NCBI GenBank assembly: GCA_028023455.1
Contig: JAQFVV010000183.1
Location: forward strand, 498,001-562,000
From: Epiperipatus broadwayi
Lineage: Eukaryota > Onychophora > Udeonychophora > Euonychophora > Peripatidae
Direction: 5' to 3'
DNA length: 64,000 nucleotides
Under the pieces are notes generated by a model. The model was not told where the DNA came from. It saw only the letters and a program-made list of their open reading frames with translations, and ran no database searches. Each line of letters begins with the position of its first letter. The stretch's first letter is position 1. Shown in pieces: positions 23,491 through 34,515 of the stretch. The translations under genes were made by a program, and so were the position numbers.

Positions 23491-24289
23491 GTTAAAATTT
23501 TTAGATCTTTTGGTGATTAGAAATATAGAAACTAATTGTTTATTGTGCAGTCATTTAGTTAAAAGTAAAGAATTAAGATCTATAATTAAACCTGATAGCT
23601 ATCAGTCTGTATCTCATAAAGTAGCTGCTTTAAGGAATTATTGTCATAGGAATATTAAATTAAATAATTCTAGTGGGGTAGCTTTGTTTCAGAAATATCA
23701 ATTTTATAAAGATTATTTGAGTGTTGGATACTCTGATAAATTTGTTAAAAGTATTTTATTTAATAGTAATATTTGTAAGGATGTAAAGGTTAAAGAAAAA
23801 TATGATTTTATTTCTTTGCCATTTAAATTGTCTTCTTATAAAATTGTGTGTAGAAATAGTAAATTGTTTGGAAATAAGAAAATTGCTTGGAAAAGGGGTG
23901 TTACATTGAATAATTTATTAAATAATACAAAAGAAGTTTTTGATAGAAAGACTATTCCTGGTGTGGTATATTTTATTCCTTGTTTATTTTGTAAGAAGGT
24001 TTACATAGGTCAGAGTAGTTTGAGTTTAAATGAAAGAATAAAGGTTCATAAAAGTAGAGTTAAAAATAGATATCGTAGTTCTGCTTTGTATGTCCATGAA
24101 AAAGATACAGGCCACACTATTGATTTTGATGAAGCTAAGGTTGTCTTCTTTGAGAGAAATGAAATTAAAAGAAGAATTAAAGAGTCTTTATTATTGAAAA
24201 TTTATTATTCTGAAGCAATTAACTTATTTAAGAGTTCTTTTAATATTAAGGGTGGATGGGAAGTGAATGGATTTGTGGGTAGTTTTTAA
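22307..24289 (+). CDS. Penelope-like element ORF: RT plus GIY-YIG endonuclease
   Basis: An uninterrupted 660-codon frame. N-terminal part: LNDRELDILGKGPNFVP, a block typical of Penelope-like elements. RT: KMFVNIKTHKDG (residues ~189-200), PLRFIFDFTGSVVEG, motif A GSLNIENMY with Asn257 (23075-23077) where catalytic Asp is expected, motif B GWIIGYIISPLVC (weak form of G-AMGSPLSP), motif C YVDD at residues 355-358, then FLDLLVIR. C-terminal GIY-YIG nuclease: GVVYFIP (from residue 552), a CxxC pair (559, 562), YIG (566-568), LNERIKVHKS, and a distal DTGHTIDFDEAKVVF block. The frame opens at a TTG; no ATG was found near the junction, so the true 5' end is probably lost. A full Penelope ORF is usually somewhat longer. 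Intact length indicates recent arrival, yet motif A argues against an active RT. Confidence 0.9.
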   Translation: MFGKVNKVYCSDKGYENKVSEDRVVNLTDLKLNDRELDILGKGPNFVPFHSKNIVFDTILSIESSNLSDEQKVGIQSILNKSLKRKEKFVINPAEIKHLKNRLIANDVIISCEDKAGRFVIMKGDDFKEKMDRKLNNGKYMLLDKNPGNLIKRKLIDIMKKMVNLKIFNRVDYLKCYPNDFTSAKMFVNIKTHKDGFPLRFIFDFTGSVVEGISRFLNNFLKQFVDFGQYTVSSSFEAFDKINNFKMESNWVFGSLNIENMYQSVNRLSSIDVLLSVLIKKSSLSKNKIKVIKDLLLLLEDSMYFTYRGNFYKIKEGWIIGYIISPLVCSVYISFMEEEIIIKKNCLYVKLFVRYVDDCLFVVENDKLKEFVNEFNCFDPSIKFVLEGGRLDFGKLKFLDLLVIRNIETNCLLCSHLVKSKELRSIIKPDSYQSVSHKVAALRNYCHRNIKLNNSSGVALFQKYQFYKDYLSVGYSDKFVKSILFNSNICKDVKVKEKYDFISLPFKLSSYKIVCRNSKLFGNKKIAWKRGVTLNNLLNNTKEVFDRKTIPGVVYFIPCLFCKKVYIGQSSLSLNERIKVHKSRVKNRYRSSALYVHEKDTGHTIDFDEAKVVFFERNEIKRRIKESLLLKIYYSEAINLFKSSFNIKGGWEVNGFVGSF

Positions 24290-24482
24290 TAGTATATATA
24301 ATGTGTGGTTTTTTTGTAGTTCTTTACACTTGAGAAGTCTGCTTGTAGCAGTGAAACCTTAGGTTGTGTTTTAATATTATTTTTATGCTGGTCTGGTTTA
24401 ATTTTAGATTTGGGGTAGTTTTGATTTTATATTGACTAGTTTGGCTTTATGCTTGTAATGTTTATATATATATATATATATA
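24290..24482 (+). other. Penelope-like element 3' tail with TA run
   Basis: Sequence after the stop codon contains CTTGAGAAGTCTGC-TTGTA-GCAGTGAAACC (24329-24358), a small stem (CTGC/GCAG) followed by GAAAC as in hammerhead stem II, though the CUGANGA core is altered. The element probably ends at or near the TATATA run at 24462-24482. Confidence 0.4.
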
Positions 24483-24560
24483 ATCTCAGAGAGATTGTCA
24501 ATTGGTAGTAATTCCTGGCTACATCAATAACAAAGGCTATCTCTGTTTACATGGATATAA
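24483..24560 (+). repeat. Dispersed repeat, partner at 30549-30637
   Basis: CTCAGAGAGATTGTCAATTGGTAGTAATT...TGTTTACATGGAT matches, in reverse orientation, the segment at 30549-30637 (ATCCATGTAAACAAAGTTAA...AATTACTACTAATTGACAAT). Both lie next to TA-rich runs. No coding potential; class unknown. Confidence 0.6.
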
Positions 24561-25142
<582 letters not shown>

Positions 25143-25664
25143 TTGGGAGATTTGGTTTTTCCTATTCAGGATTACAATAGGTGACAACTTTTGTACAGAG
25201 TTACTTTTATTTGTTAGTCATTATATAAACTCAATATATTTTATACATATAATAATTCCAACAACATCTGATTATTCAAACTGAAATCAACTCCTGTGAT
25301 ATTAACCAGTTATTTGATGTATAAAAATGCAACATATCTACCTGGACAGATGTAGTTTATCTTTAGTATCACATTGCAGCAGTTCACATCCAGAAAAAAA
25401 AACATTATATAGTATATATCTTAAAATATATTATGATCTTTAACAGGTATTTACAATCATGACAAACAAAACTAAATTATGACTCTTATTTTCAGAAGAT
25501 TGTAAAGTCACCAGACAAGATAGTGGTTGCCAAAGACAGTTTATGTTAAATTTTTTTTGATTGGAAATGCAGGGTATCATTCAATGATTATCTTTATTTA
25601 TGTACCTGCAACTTCCAATAAGTAAAGAAATGTGATGTAAATTCAAAAAACTATTTAATATTAA

Positions 25665-26627
25665 ATGGGACATTGCAGGACTTGTGAAGTTAGAAGAAAA
25701 GATGAAGAGAAAATTGGTCTAAAAAATGAATATGTACTTTGATACAAAAGGGCAAAGATTGGAAGCACAGATGAAGTTGGATTCATTATAAATGAAAAGT
25801 GGAAGAGCAATATCAGAGAGACTGATGATATATCAGAGTGTCAAGATCAATTATTCAAATTATTGAAACATACTAAATGCAGATAATTTTGCTTTATGTT
25901 TCAACACATTCTCACTGTGAAGAAGTAAAGGATTTTTTATATGGGTGTACTGAAAACTTGTGATAGGATCAAGCAACCCTAGAAAATGATCAAGTAATAC
26001 TTTATTGTGAGAATTGATAAATTATTAAAAAACGAAAGTGGATGTGGATAAATTTAGTTATGGTAATAGAAATGAGTGAGAACACAGAGTTGTCAAGTTC
26101 ATAGAAAAAATATAAATATTTATTTTTTATAAAAAAGTTTTCTAAATGGATTCCAAATAAAAACACAGCAGAAGTGAATTATTTTGACTAATTGAAAATA
26201 GGTATTTCATGATTGTAATGTTCTTAACAGATTCTATACAGGGAGGGTAATTAATTAGTGAGATGTAAGATATATGTTAACGCAATACTAGAGGTTGACT
26301 ATTAAACAAGAACAGTATTAACAGTTGATAGTTCTAACATTCTGCAAATTTCCAATGAATTTAAATTAGAACTTGTAAATCATTTTAAAATATTGACTGG
26401 CTTTAAAGATAGTTTAGATTAGATTGAAATAAAAAAGAAAGATAATTGATACTTTATTAAGAACTGCAATAAATATAGCTGATACAAACGTCAACAATTT
26501 ACAAACAAATTTTTTATTGAGACAAGCCAATGTCTACAAAACAAGAAAGAAATATGAAAGTTTTAGTAATGATTCATCATGAAAAATACATTGGTACAAA
26601 AGATATTAATAGTGAAACAAGAAAATG
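25665..26627 (+). pseudogene. RTE-type LINE, endonuclease region, decayed
   Basis: Read with several frame changes, the translation follows an RTE-clade ORF: KLEEKMKR near the start (compare the family's KLEELKxEM block), KGQRLEAQMKLDSL and KSGRAISERL in the apurinic-endonuclease-like domain, a DRNE-type block near 26060, then SKWIPNKNT, LVRCKIYVNA, NILQISNEFKLELVNHFKIL and DTNVNNLQTNKF-like sequence up to about 26520. Many stops show it is not functional. The clade assignment rests on remembered motif order rather than a search. The frame resumes after the palindromic insertion at 26643-26824. Confidence 0.7.
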
Positions 26628-26839
26628 TAATTTTGAAATGATCAAACATCACATGATCACCATATCTATAGTAGCACATAATTTGTTGTAAACAAAGGCA
26701 AAACTCCCCATACAGTAGTGCCACCCTGTGCCAAACAGAGTAATCAATGAATGACAAGCCTTCTGGCATCCATTGATTACTCTGTTTGGCACAGGGTGGC
26801 ACTACTGTATGGGGAGTTTTGCCTTAATTTTGAAATGAT
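26628..26839. mobile_element. Palindromic SINE-like element with exact 15-bp TSD
   Basis: TAATTTTGAAATGAT occurs at 26628-26642 and 26825-26839. The insert (26643-26824, 182 bp) begins CAAACATCACATGATCACC, has a leader of about 50 bp, then a hairpin whose arms (26695-26754 and 26765-26825) are almost perfect reverse complements, and ends GGGGAGTTTTGCCT. It disrupts the RTE remnant, so it is younger than that element. The 15-bp TSD is too long for most cut-and-paste foldback transposons and fits retrotransposition. Confidence 0.9.
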
Positions 26840-27650
26840 AAGGAAAGTTATAAAAGAAAATATAAATTCTAAAGAATAAACAACATCTTAGTATTGCAAA
26901 AAAAATTGTTAAAACAATAAGAAAAAATAAAAATTATTACTAAAAAGAGTATTGACATGAAATGTATGGAAACATTCTGTAAAGAATTACATTTTATAGT
27001 GGCAAAGAACAAGAAAATAAAGTATGTCTTACAACTACTGTTGTTTCTGCATGACTAAATACTTTAAATGAAGATGCCAGATATAAAATTAAATCTATAA
27101 AGAAGAGAAAATTCCAAAAAATGATGAAATTCTTATTAATGTTTAAAAGAAGTAGGTGAGCAAAGAGAACAATTGTTGGCAAAGTCATATAAACAAATGT
27201 CTAAATGATAAAGAAGTGCCATATGATTGGAAGAAAAAAGTAGTAATATTGTTATTTAAGAAAATTAATCAAAAAGATATTAGAAATTACAGAGCCATTA
27301 ATCTTCTATTACTTATATACAAAATCTTTTCAAAGGTAATTACAACTTATCTTCAACGAACATTAAAATGTTAAGCAACTTAAAGAAAAGCAGGATTTAA
27401 AAATTGCCTTAGTGCAGTAGATCATATCCAAATATTGAGATAAAATATAGAAAGATCTGTGCTACTATTATGCTTTGGATGTGTAGATTATGAAAAATCA
27501 TTTGATTGTATAAACATTTCCACAAAGATTAATGCTTTGGTCATCAAAATATAGATTGGGGATATATTCTGAAAATATACTTATCAAAATGCAGAAGCAA
27601 TTATTATATTACCAGATGTACCCAGCTTTGTAAAGGCCTGTGGTTTTTTT
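26840..27650 (+). pseudogene. RTE-type LINE, reverse transcriptase N-terminal part, decayed
   Basis: From 27150 the frame reads INKCLNDKEVPYDWKKK, VVILLFKKINQKDIRNYRAI, NLLLLIYKIFSKVI and TTYLQRTLKC. This is the LINE RT fingers pattern (xPxxWKxxxIxLLFKKxDxxDIxNYRPIxLL). After a frame change, KAGFKNCLSAVDHIQ and CFGCVDYEKSFDCIN correspond to the AGFRxGxSTxDHI and FVDYEKAFD (motif A) blocks. It stops near 27640, where the sequence becomes unrecognisable before the hAT insertion. Motif C is not present here. It continues the RTE remnant from the left of the palindromic insert. Confidence 0.75.
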
Positions 27651-27659
27651 AATTGGGTA

Positions 27660-28163
27660 CTTTAACACAGAGGTGGGCAAATAGTGGTTCGAGGGCCACT
27701 AAGAGTTTTTATGTGGCCCACCAAAAAAAAAACAATCAGAAAAATCCACCTTGAATTGAGATTTTCTTCCCGTGCATGACCAAATGTTCATCTCATATTT
27801 TCCACTAGGATTGCCACATCAATACACATGCACATTGTAGATATGATGTGCAATGCTTTTCCAGTTGATCTGGTTAATTTCAATGTTGTCTTTGCATTAG
27901 CAAATATATACATTTTCAACTTTCATGAAACCATGAAACCTTTAAAAAAATGTAAAATTGATAATGAATGTCATACATTTAATGAAGAATAGACAGAAAA
28001 ATATTTCTTTGGTAATACAGGGAATAAAGCAGTGTGTTTATTGTGTCATGAAAAAAAGGTGCGGCTCTCCGCTAACCTTTGCTTCCACAAAATGGCCCCC
28101 TCTGTGGCCCTTTGCCACCCTCTAAGCCCCCAAGACAAACAATTGCCCACCCCTGCTTTAACA
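27660..28163 (+). mobile_element. Non-autonomous hAT transposon with 8-bp TSD
   Basis: The insert 27668-28155 (488 bp) starts CAGAGGTGGGCAA and ends TTGCCCACCCCTG, inverted repeats of hAT type, and is flanked by the exact 8-bp TSD CTTTAACA (27660-27667 and 28156-28163). Subterminal sequence is G/C-richer than the host DNA. The middle keeps a transposase N-terminus remnant: about 27945-28060 reads MKKCKIDNECHTFNEE, TEKYFFGNTGNKAVCLLCHEKK, matching the N-terminus and first BED-type zinc-finger cysteine pair of the hAT transposases related to ZBED5/GTF2IRD2/EPM2AIP1. The catalytic body is deleted, so it would need a helper. Confidence 0.9.
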
Positions 28164-29789
28164 TATTTTTTTAAAGATTTAATGCAAATTAAACACAAGA
28201 TTTTAAATGTGAGAATTGTACACTGCGTCATTACAGAATATAAAAACTTTGGACTTTCAGCCTGTCATTTTTGAAATAATTCATTGCTTAAACAATTTTT
28301 TTTTAAAAAAATTAATATATATTAAACAAAATATTTTAATATTATATATATAAATTTCCAAGTTTTAATAAAGCTAAATTAAAATTTACATTTTTAAATA
28401 TACCTGTTATATTTGACAACATTATGATGCAACTATATATTACTGGAGCACCCTCTGAAGAAAAAAATGTGTTTTTTTGCAATTTTTTAATAGCCTCACA
28501 AATATATATATATATGTATTTAAATTTATTATTAGTTACTGTTTGCTAAATAAAATATTTATAATATATTTTTTAATTGGTTGCTTTAAGAATTTTTTTA
28601 AGAGTTAATGTGAACATGTTTTTTTTTACTAAAGATTACTGAATATGTCACTTATCTGAACTATATTAATGCTGAGTTACAAATCAGCATTTGTGAATGT
28701 TTATGTAGCTAGATGACACCTTTACTGCAACATATATACTATATCTTTGTAGTTAAAAGTGCATGTACTGATTTTTTTCCAAGCATTTTTTATTAACCTT
28801 TAGAGTGCTGATTATTTTATTGGCCGAATGAGGTAAAATTCAAAACTTTTAATTGGTCAATTGACAAAGTCAAGTGGCAATTCACAAACTCAAACATCAA
28901 AATATATTCATATTTTAATATTATATTCACTTTAGTTTTGTTTGTAAAAAGTATATTAATAATTTGTCAGGTTATGAAAATGAATGAAAGTTTTTTCAAA
29001 AATAAATTGTTATTATATAATTATATAAATTTTCACTAGTGGAAAATGTAAAATGAAATCTTACTTACCAATCAAAACATTTTGCTAACGACGTGATTTT
29101 CTTTGCCAATTTTAATTGCAGAAAAAGCAAATAATTTTTGTTAAAAGTCTTAACTATTTTTCCAAAATAATTTTATTTTTAGCATATTTTATCAAAATAA
29201 TTTATAATTTATCAAAAAATACTGTTAAAATGGTCTAAAACATTCGTTTATCATTTTCAAAATAAAACAAAAATAGATTGTAACTCTTTACTTTTTGGCA
29301 GCCATTTTCTTTGTTGGCAAAATTTAATAGCCAATAAGATTTAAGAAGGGGCATTATTTTTTTCTTTGTTTGATGTATAAGGCCATTTTTATTGATTTTT
29401 TACTTATAAGATAATTCAAGAGAAGGCAGCATCTTATAGAACTTTTTTTAATCTTTAAAAAGAGCCCAAAATCGTAATCGTAGTATGAAAAGTGACCGAT
29501 TTAGAGTGACGTCAAGCCACTTCATTTTTAAATGAATCAGACATGCAAAAAGTTAATGGTGAAATTGGTTCCTTCACATAAATATAGTGGTTGTGAATTT
29601 GACATGTGACCTTGGTCAATCATTCATACATTCACCAATCTGAGAAAGGAGAAAATATGAACTTTATATATAAGATATAATAATATTAAGAAAGATAAAT
29701 ACTGAAGAGATTATATGATATTTACAAATATTAAAATAGCAAACAAATAAAATATATTTATTTAAAATAGTTATCAAATGAAAATATAA
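28164..29789. other. AT-rich DNA, no gene recognised
   Basis: No protein motif seen. Poly-T and short TA runs occur near 28.5 and 28.6 kb. Confidence 0.5.
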
Positions 29790-30470
29790 AAGTAGTAATA
29801 AACATATATTCTAAAGAGGCTAAAATAATATTTAATGGATTTTCTCACAAACAAAGATTGATTACCATTAAATGGAAGTAGTTAACATTTAAACATATCT
29901 TGGTCATATTATTAATATAGAATTGAAAATGCAGTGAATAAAATTTATCATATAATTTAAGGATAAGTGTGTTTTGTAGAAATAAGTTAATATTAATATA
30001 AAATATGCCTATGTTTTTGAAAAGGAAAGTTTTTATTATGTGTTCTACCATTTCTTGCTTATGAATCTGGGATGTGGATACTTAGCAAAGGAGCAATAGA
30101 GATTTCATATCAATTAATGAAGTAAAAGAAATATATGAAGATATAATGAGAAGAGATTGAAAATAAAATAAATGAATAAAAGAGAAACAGGATCATGAAC
30201 ATTATTAAAAAGATTAAGAGGCTGAAATATAACCAGGCTAGATATAGTGCTACAAGTGATGATAATAGACATATGATTATTTTTAAATTACATCCTAAGA
30301 GATTGTAAAACATTTTGAAAGAGACCACACATGAGATGTGTAAATGAAATAAGAAAGATCGTTGGTGAGACATATAGAAGATAGGCTAAAAATTGGATAA
30401 ACTGGTTTAAACTTAGAAAGATTGTTATCCTGACATAGAATGATAATAGGTCAAATGATGACAATATATG
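29790..30470 (+). pseudogene. RTE-type LINE C-terminal region, decayed
   Basis: Frame-shifted translation matches the end of RTE-type ORFs: IIFNGFSHKQRLITI near 29830, then NMPMFLKRKVFIMC (compare the family's LKxKVFDQCVLP block), a KRIRRLKYNQARYSA-like stretch near 30215, and finally LHPKRL, HEMCKNEIRKIVGETYRR and AKNWINWFKLRK, the usual WxxDIRxIAGxxW and AQxRxxWKxL terminus. It could be the 3' part of the element at 25.7-27.6 kb, split by later insertions, or a second copy. Confidence 0.65.
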
Positions 30471-30548
30471 CTATGAAATATGTTATACTTACACACATAT
30501 ATATATATATTTTCATGGATTGTTATTATAATCAAGAAGTAAAAAAAT

Positions 30549-30637
30549 GAGATCCATGTAAACAAAGTTAACATTAAAACCTTTGATGTTGCCAAAAATG
30601 ATCAATTACTACTAATTGACAATTTTCTGAGGTTAAA
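30549..30637 (-). repeat. Dispersed repeat, partner at 24483-24560
   Basis: Reverse-complement match described under 24483-24560. The internal part has diverged. Confidence 0.6.
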
Positions 30638-31393
30638 CAAGTTTTGTCATTAACCTATAATAGCTCTTTTGTTGAAGTTTTTGTTGAATTAAAAGGGAGC
30701 CTCTTTTATTTCAAATCCAAGTCCTTATATAGATTTAAATCCATATATATGTATGATTCAATGATTGCACAAATGATTATCATACTCACGATTTATATTC
30801 TAATCAAACTTAAACCTTTTATGGCAAATTTCCAGTTCATAATCAACTCAGCTAGTTATACAATTTTTATAATATTACATATTTAAATATTTTTACTTCA
30901 CAGATAAAACTAGAAAGGAAAAACTACTTGTAACAATTTAACATGACTACTGATTGTTGGCTGTGTCTTCATTACTTTTCTATAAAGGCCACTGAAGAAC
31001 ACATTGCCCCATAGTAACCCATTTAAAGATTATTTTAACTTTTACTAAATCTATATAAAATTTAATATGAATAAGTTAATATGAGTTTTTATACTTCCCT
31101 AACTATTATAAAATTGCATAATTTATTAATACATTCTCAATTTGAAATATATTACTTATAACCTTATGACATTAAAATGGTGTTCAAATTTAATAAAGTT
31201 AATGTAAAAACTTTTAAAAAACAAACAAACTAAAAATGTAAAACTAAAACTACTGCTAGTGACAATATCAAAAATCATTCAACATAAATAAAATTTTGAA
31301 CATTTTAGATATATTGTCTAAGCAATAAGATAATTAAAATAAAAATTGTATGTTTATACAATCATCATATTAATCATTATTGATTCATATCAG
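30638..31393. other. AT-rich DNA, no gene recognised
   Basis: The 80-codon frame at 30644-30886 has no recognisable motif and is dominated by Ile, Phe and Tyr, as expected by chance here. Confidence 0.5.
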
Positions 31394-31572
31394 AATAATA
31401 ATCTCTAAACATCACATGATCACCATTTTTTATGCTAGCACATAACTGTTATTAAAACAGGAAAAACTCTCCACACAGTAGTGCCACAAGCCTTCTGGCA
31501 ACCATTGATTACTCTGGTTGGCACTGAGTGGCACTACTGTATGGAGAGTTTTGCCTGTTTTAATAATAATCT
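31394..31572. mobile_element. Palindromic SINE-like family, short copy with 11-bp TSD
   Basis: The insert 31405-31561 starts (CT)AAACATCACATGATCACC, has the leader and a shortened hairpin (GGAAAAACTCTCCACACAGT ... ACTGTATGGAGAGTTTTGCC), and ends in GTTTT. AATAATAATCT at 31394-31404 and 31562-31572 is a perfect 11-bp repeat, though low-complexity. The 5' start is the same as in the copy at 26643. Confidence 0.8.
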
Positions 31573-32676
31573 TTTAAAATCCAATTCAGTTTTTCTCAAC
31601 AGTTTTTATTCTGAAATTTCTACCCATCTTACTTATGGCCTATTTTTAGGTCTTTTATGAAAATTTCATCTATTCATATATTTCCATCTATTTTAGAAAC
31701 ACTTGGAATAATTTTTACATTTTAATCTTTTACTATTTCAGTGATATTAATGGTAACTAGTCTGTTCTCTCAACCATGTACTTCACTTTCAATTCTTTCT
31801 TGTGACTTCCATTATATACATTTTTATATGTTAGGATGTTGTGTGGAGTATAATGTATTACTCTTCTACTAAGTATTCACATCTCAGATCTATATGAAAG
31901 AATTGGTAAACCATATATATTAAAAGCCTTTTTCAAACATACAAATATATATCTTTTAATGTTATTTCAACAAAACCATGTGTATAAAAACGTGAACAAG
32001 ATATTTCTAATTGTTATTAAAGAAATGTGAAGCGGTAAGAAAAAATGTTAAAATAAATTCAATAAGAAAAAAAAAATAGGCCACTAGAATTTAATGATAA
32101 ATGTAAAACTAAAGAAAGAAAAATGAGATAATTATTTTGAATATGAGAATGAGTTTTAAATAAAAATAGGAATTGAAAGAATATTGAGAATTAGAGTAAA
32201 CAAATATAATAATTTCGTTTAAAAATCTGTCATATTTCTCATGTAATAAATACTAGTTTTGGAGAATAATTTGTAAAAAGATGATATGTCCACTTTAACA
32301 TTTGGAATTGACACATTTTGTATTGACCAGGACCTTATAAATTTTTAGATAAAAAATAAAAAGATATAAATCAATATTATTGGATGATAAAATAAAAATT
32401 ATTCACTAGAAAATGGAATAGACTTTTTTTTAATGCAGGAACTTAAATCAGATTAAAAGTGCACTGATGATTATACATATGAATGAAAATAAATCAGTAA
32501 AAATCATGTTGAATTGGATTATGATAAGAAGCCAAGAAGCACACTGGTCAGAGAAAAAAATTGCAAAATTAATAGAAATAAATTTTTATTCTACACATAT
32601 TTTTTTTATAGAAAAAGTAGACAATACATAAAGACACATGATTATTAAAGAGTGGAAAAAAGATCAGATACATTAA
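31573..32676. other. AT-rich DNA, no gene recognised
   Basis: No supported feature. Confidence 0.5.
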
Positions 32677-33014
32677 TTAGAACAAAAGACACTAAACAGC
32701 ACATGGTCACCATTTCTTATGCTTGCTCAGGCTGTTAAAACAAGCAAAACTTTCCATACAGTAGTGCCACTCAGTGCAAGCCAGAGAAATCAATGGATGC
32801 AAGAAGGTTTCTGCATAAAATCTCAATCTAGTGCCTACTCATCCAATATCTCCAGACTAATGAAAGCCACAAGCTAGAAACTAGTCTGGGCATATTGGAT
32901 GAGTAGGCATTAGATAGGAATTTTATGCACAAACTTTCTTGCATCCATTGATTACTCTGGCTTGCTCTGAGTTACACTACTGTATGGAGAGTTTTGCCTG
33001 TTAGAAAAAAAAGT
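32677..33014. mobile_element. Palindromic SINE-like family, copy with imperfect TSD
   Basis: From a diverged AAACAGCACATGGTCACC start (about 32694), through GCAAAACTTTCCATACAGTA and the inverted partner ACTGTATGGAGAGTTTTGCC (about 32981-33000). The arms pair over more than 100 bp, with the loop near 32860. Flanks TTAGAACAAAAGAC (32677-32690) and TTAGAAAAAAAAGT (33001-33014) match at 12 of 14 bases. Confidence 0.8.
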
Positions 33015-33829
33015 ATAGTTATAAAAAATTAAAATTATATAAGGAAAAATATATTAAGTATTAAAGCATTAGAAAGAACTTATTATTTGGTGGAAAAAGA
33101 GAAGTTTTTGATAACAGATAAAGAAGAGAAATATGAATTAAGGTTTAGTCTGTAAATATTGAGGAAGAATAGTGAACATTTATTTTAGGAATCTAATACT
33201 TTCTTTAGAATTTTATAAAAAAGATGGGAGTTTATAAATATGGACTATAGACAATAATAAAGCATCTTTCAATAAAATGGGATAGGGAATAAAATGAATT
33301 AGAACTAAAATGATTTCGTAATAAAGTGTAAGGAAATATATGAGTTTACTGTAGTATATAATGATTTCAGAGAGATAGAATGTTTTATCTAATGTTCATT
33401 ATCCATATAAATCACAACATTTGACTTTATCTATGGAGAAACCATTTTTCATTACATCAACAGAATTTGAAATGAACTAATATGATAATAGATAAAAAAG
33501 AATTAGGAAAGATAAATAGAATTAAAGATAAAAAAGCATATAGTTTCAATCTTAATTTTCTATTGATAAAATTAGAGTTATATGAAATGTTGTGTACAGA
33601 ATGTCATAGAAGATTGATGGAGATAGATGGGAAATAAAAGATTAATCTACATTGAAGGAGTTTGATATTATGAGAATAATTGTGAAAGATGATGGATTTA
33701 AATATATCAAAAGAGGTAAAATGAGAGCTGCATCTATTTTAGCACTAGATCATAAATTAGTGTAAGAATGGTGATTTAAATGGAACAAAGTGTCTGGTAA
33801 TAATTGATTAGTAAAGCTTATGATAGATG
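33015..33829. other. AT-rich DNA, no gene recognised
   Basis: Possibly older 5' sequence of the LINE that follows, but no motif was found to support that. Confidence 0.4.
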
Positions 33830-34515
33830 ACACTAGTATATGTAGATTTGGATAAAGAATTTTTACCGGATTTTTTGTAAAAAAGATGGGATGATTGTGT
33901 TAAGAGGATTGTTGAGTGTTATAGTAGTAAGAAATGGGATAAAAGAATAGATTTATTAATAAAGAATAGGGAGTTAGAGAGATGGAGAAATAGTATGGAA
34001 AGTAAAAAGAGTTTAAATACATATAGAAGTAAACAGAATATTAGATGTTAGTTAATATATGATAATAATAAGGAAAGTAGTTTATTGTTTAAGGCTTGAA
34101 TGGGATCTTTAGCTACAAGAGAATATACATGTAAATGGAAAAATATGGGTGATTTATTTTGTAAATTATGTAAGGAAGGAATAGAAAATATTAAGCATTT
34201 GTTACTTGAATGTAAATGCTTGAAAGCAGAAAGGGTACATATAATGAAGTTATGGAAGAATAAATATGAAAAAAGTGATTATACAGAAAATGAATTATTG
34301 GTTTTTATGCTGGGTTTGGGAAAAGATAAGGGGGATTTAGATATAAAGGTTATAGAGTTGACAAAGATTATGTTGTGGAAATGGTATGGAGCAGAATATG
34401 GGAAAGTTTAGAGTGAGGAATGGAAAATAAAGTGGCTAACAGGTTTATCTGGGTATAATTGCTGAGATATTTTTGACTTCGTTTAAGGAGAAGCCACAAT
34501 ACATCGCACCACATC
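33830..34515 (+). pseudogene. LINE 3' end, copy 1 (non-RTE family)
   Basis: Nearly colinear with 45490-46030. The 103-codon frame at 34100-34411 holds CKLCKEGIENIKHLLLEC, the C-x2-C-H-C arrangement found at the C-terminus of many LINE ORF2 proteins (jockey/I/R1-like groups), followed by a LWKNKYEKSDYTENELLVFM block. Upstream, EWDKRIDLLIKNRELERWRN-type sequence aligns with copy 2. The 3' end is near CATCGCACCACATCACAT (about 34502-34519), a CACAT-type tail also seen in copy 2. There is no RT domain in this copy, so it is 5'-truncated. Confidence 0.7.

Noticed and set aside
26643-26824. Classical MITE/foldback DNA transposon
   Set aside because: The 15-bp TSD and the non-symmetrical outer ends (leader on one side only) do not fit a cut-and-paste transposase.
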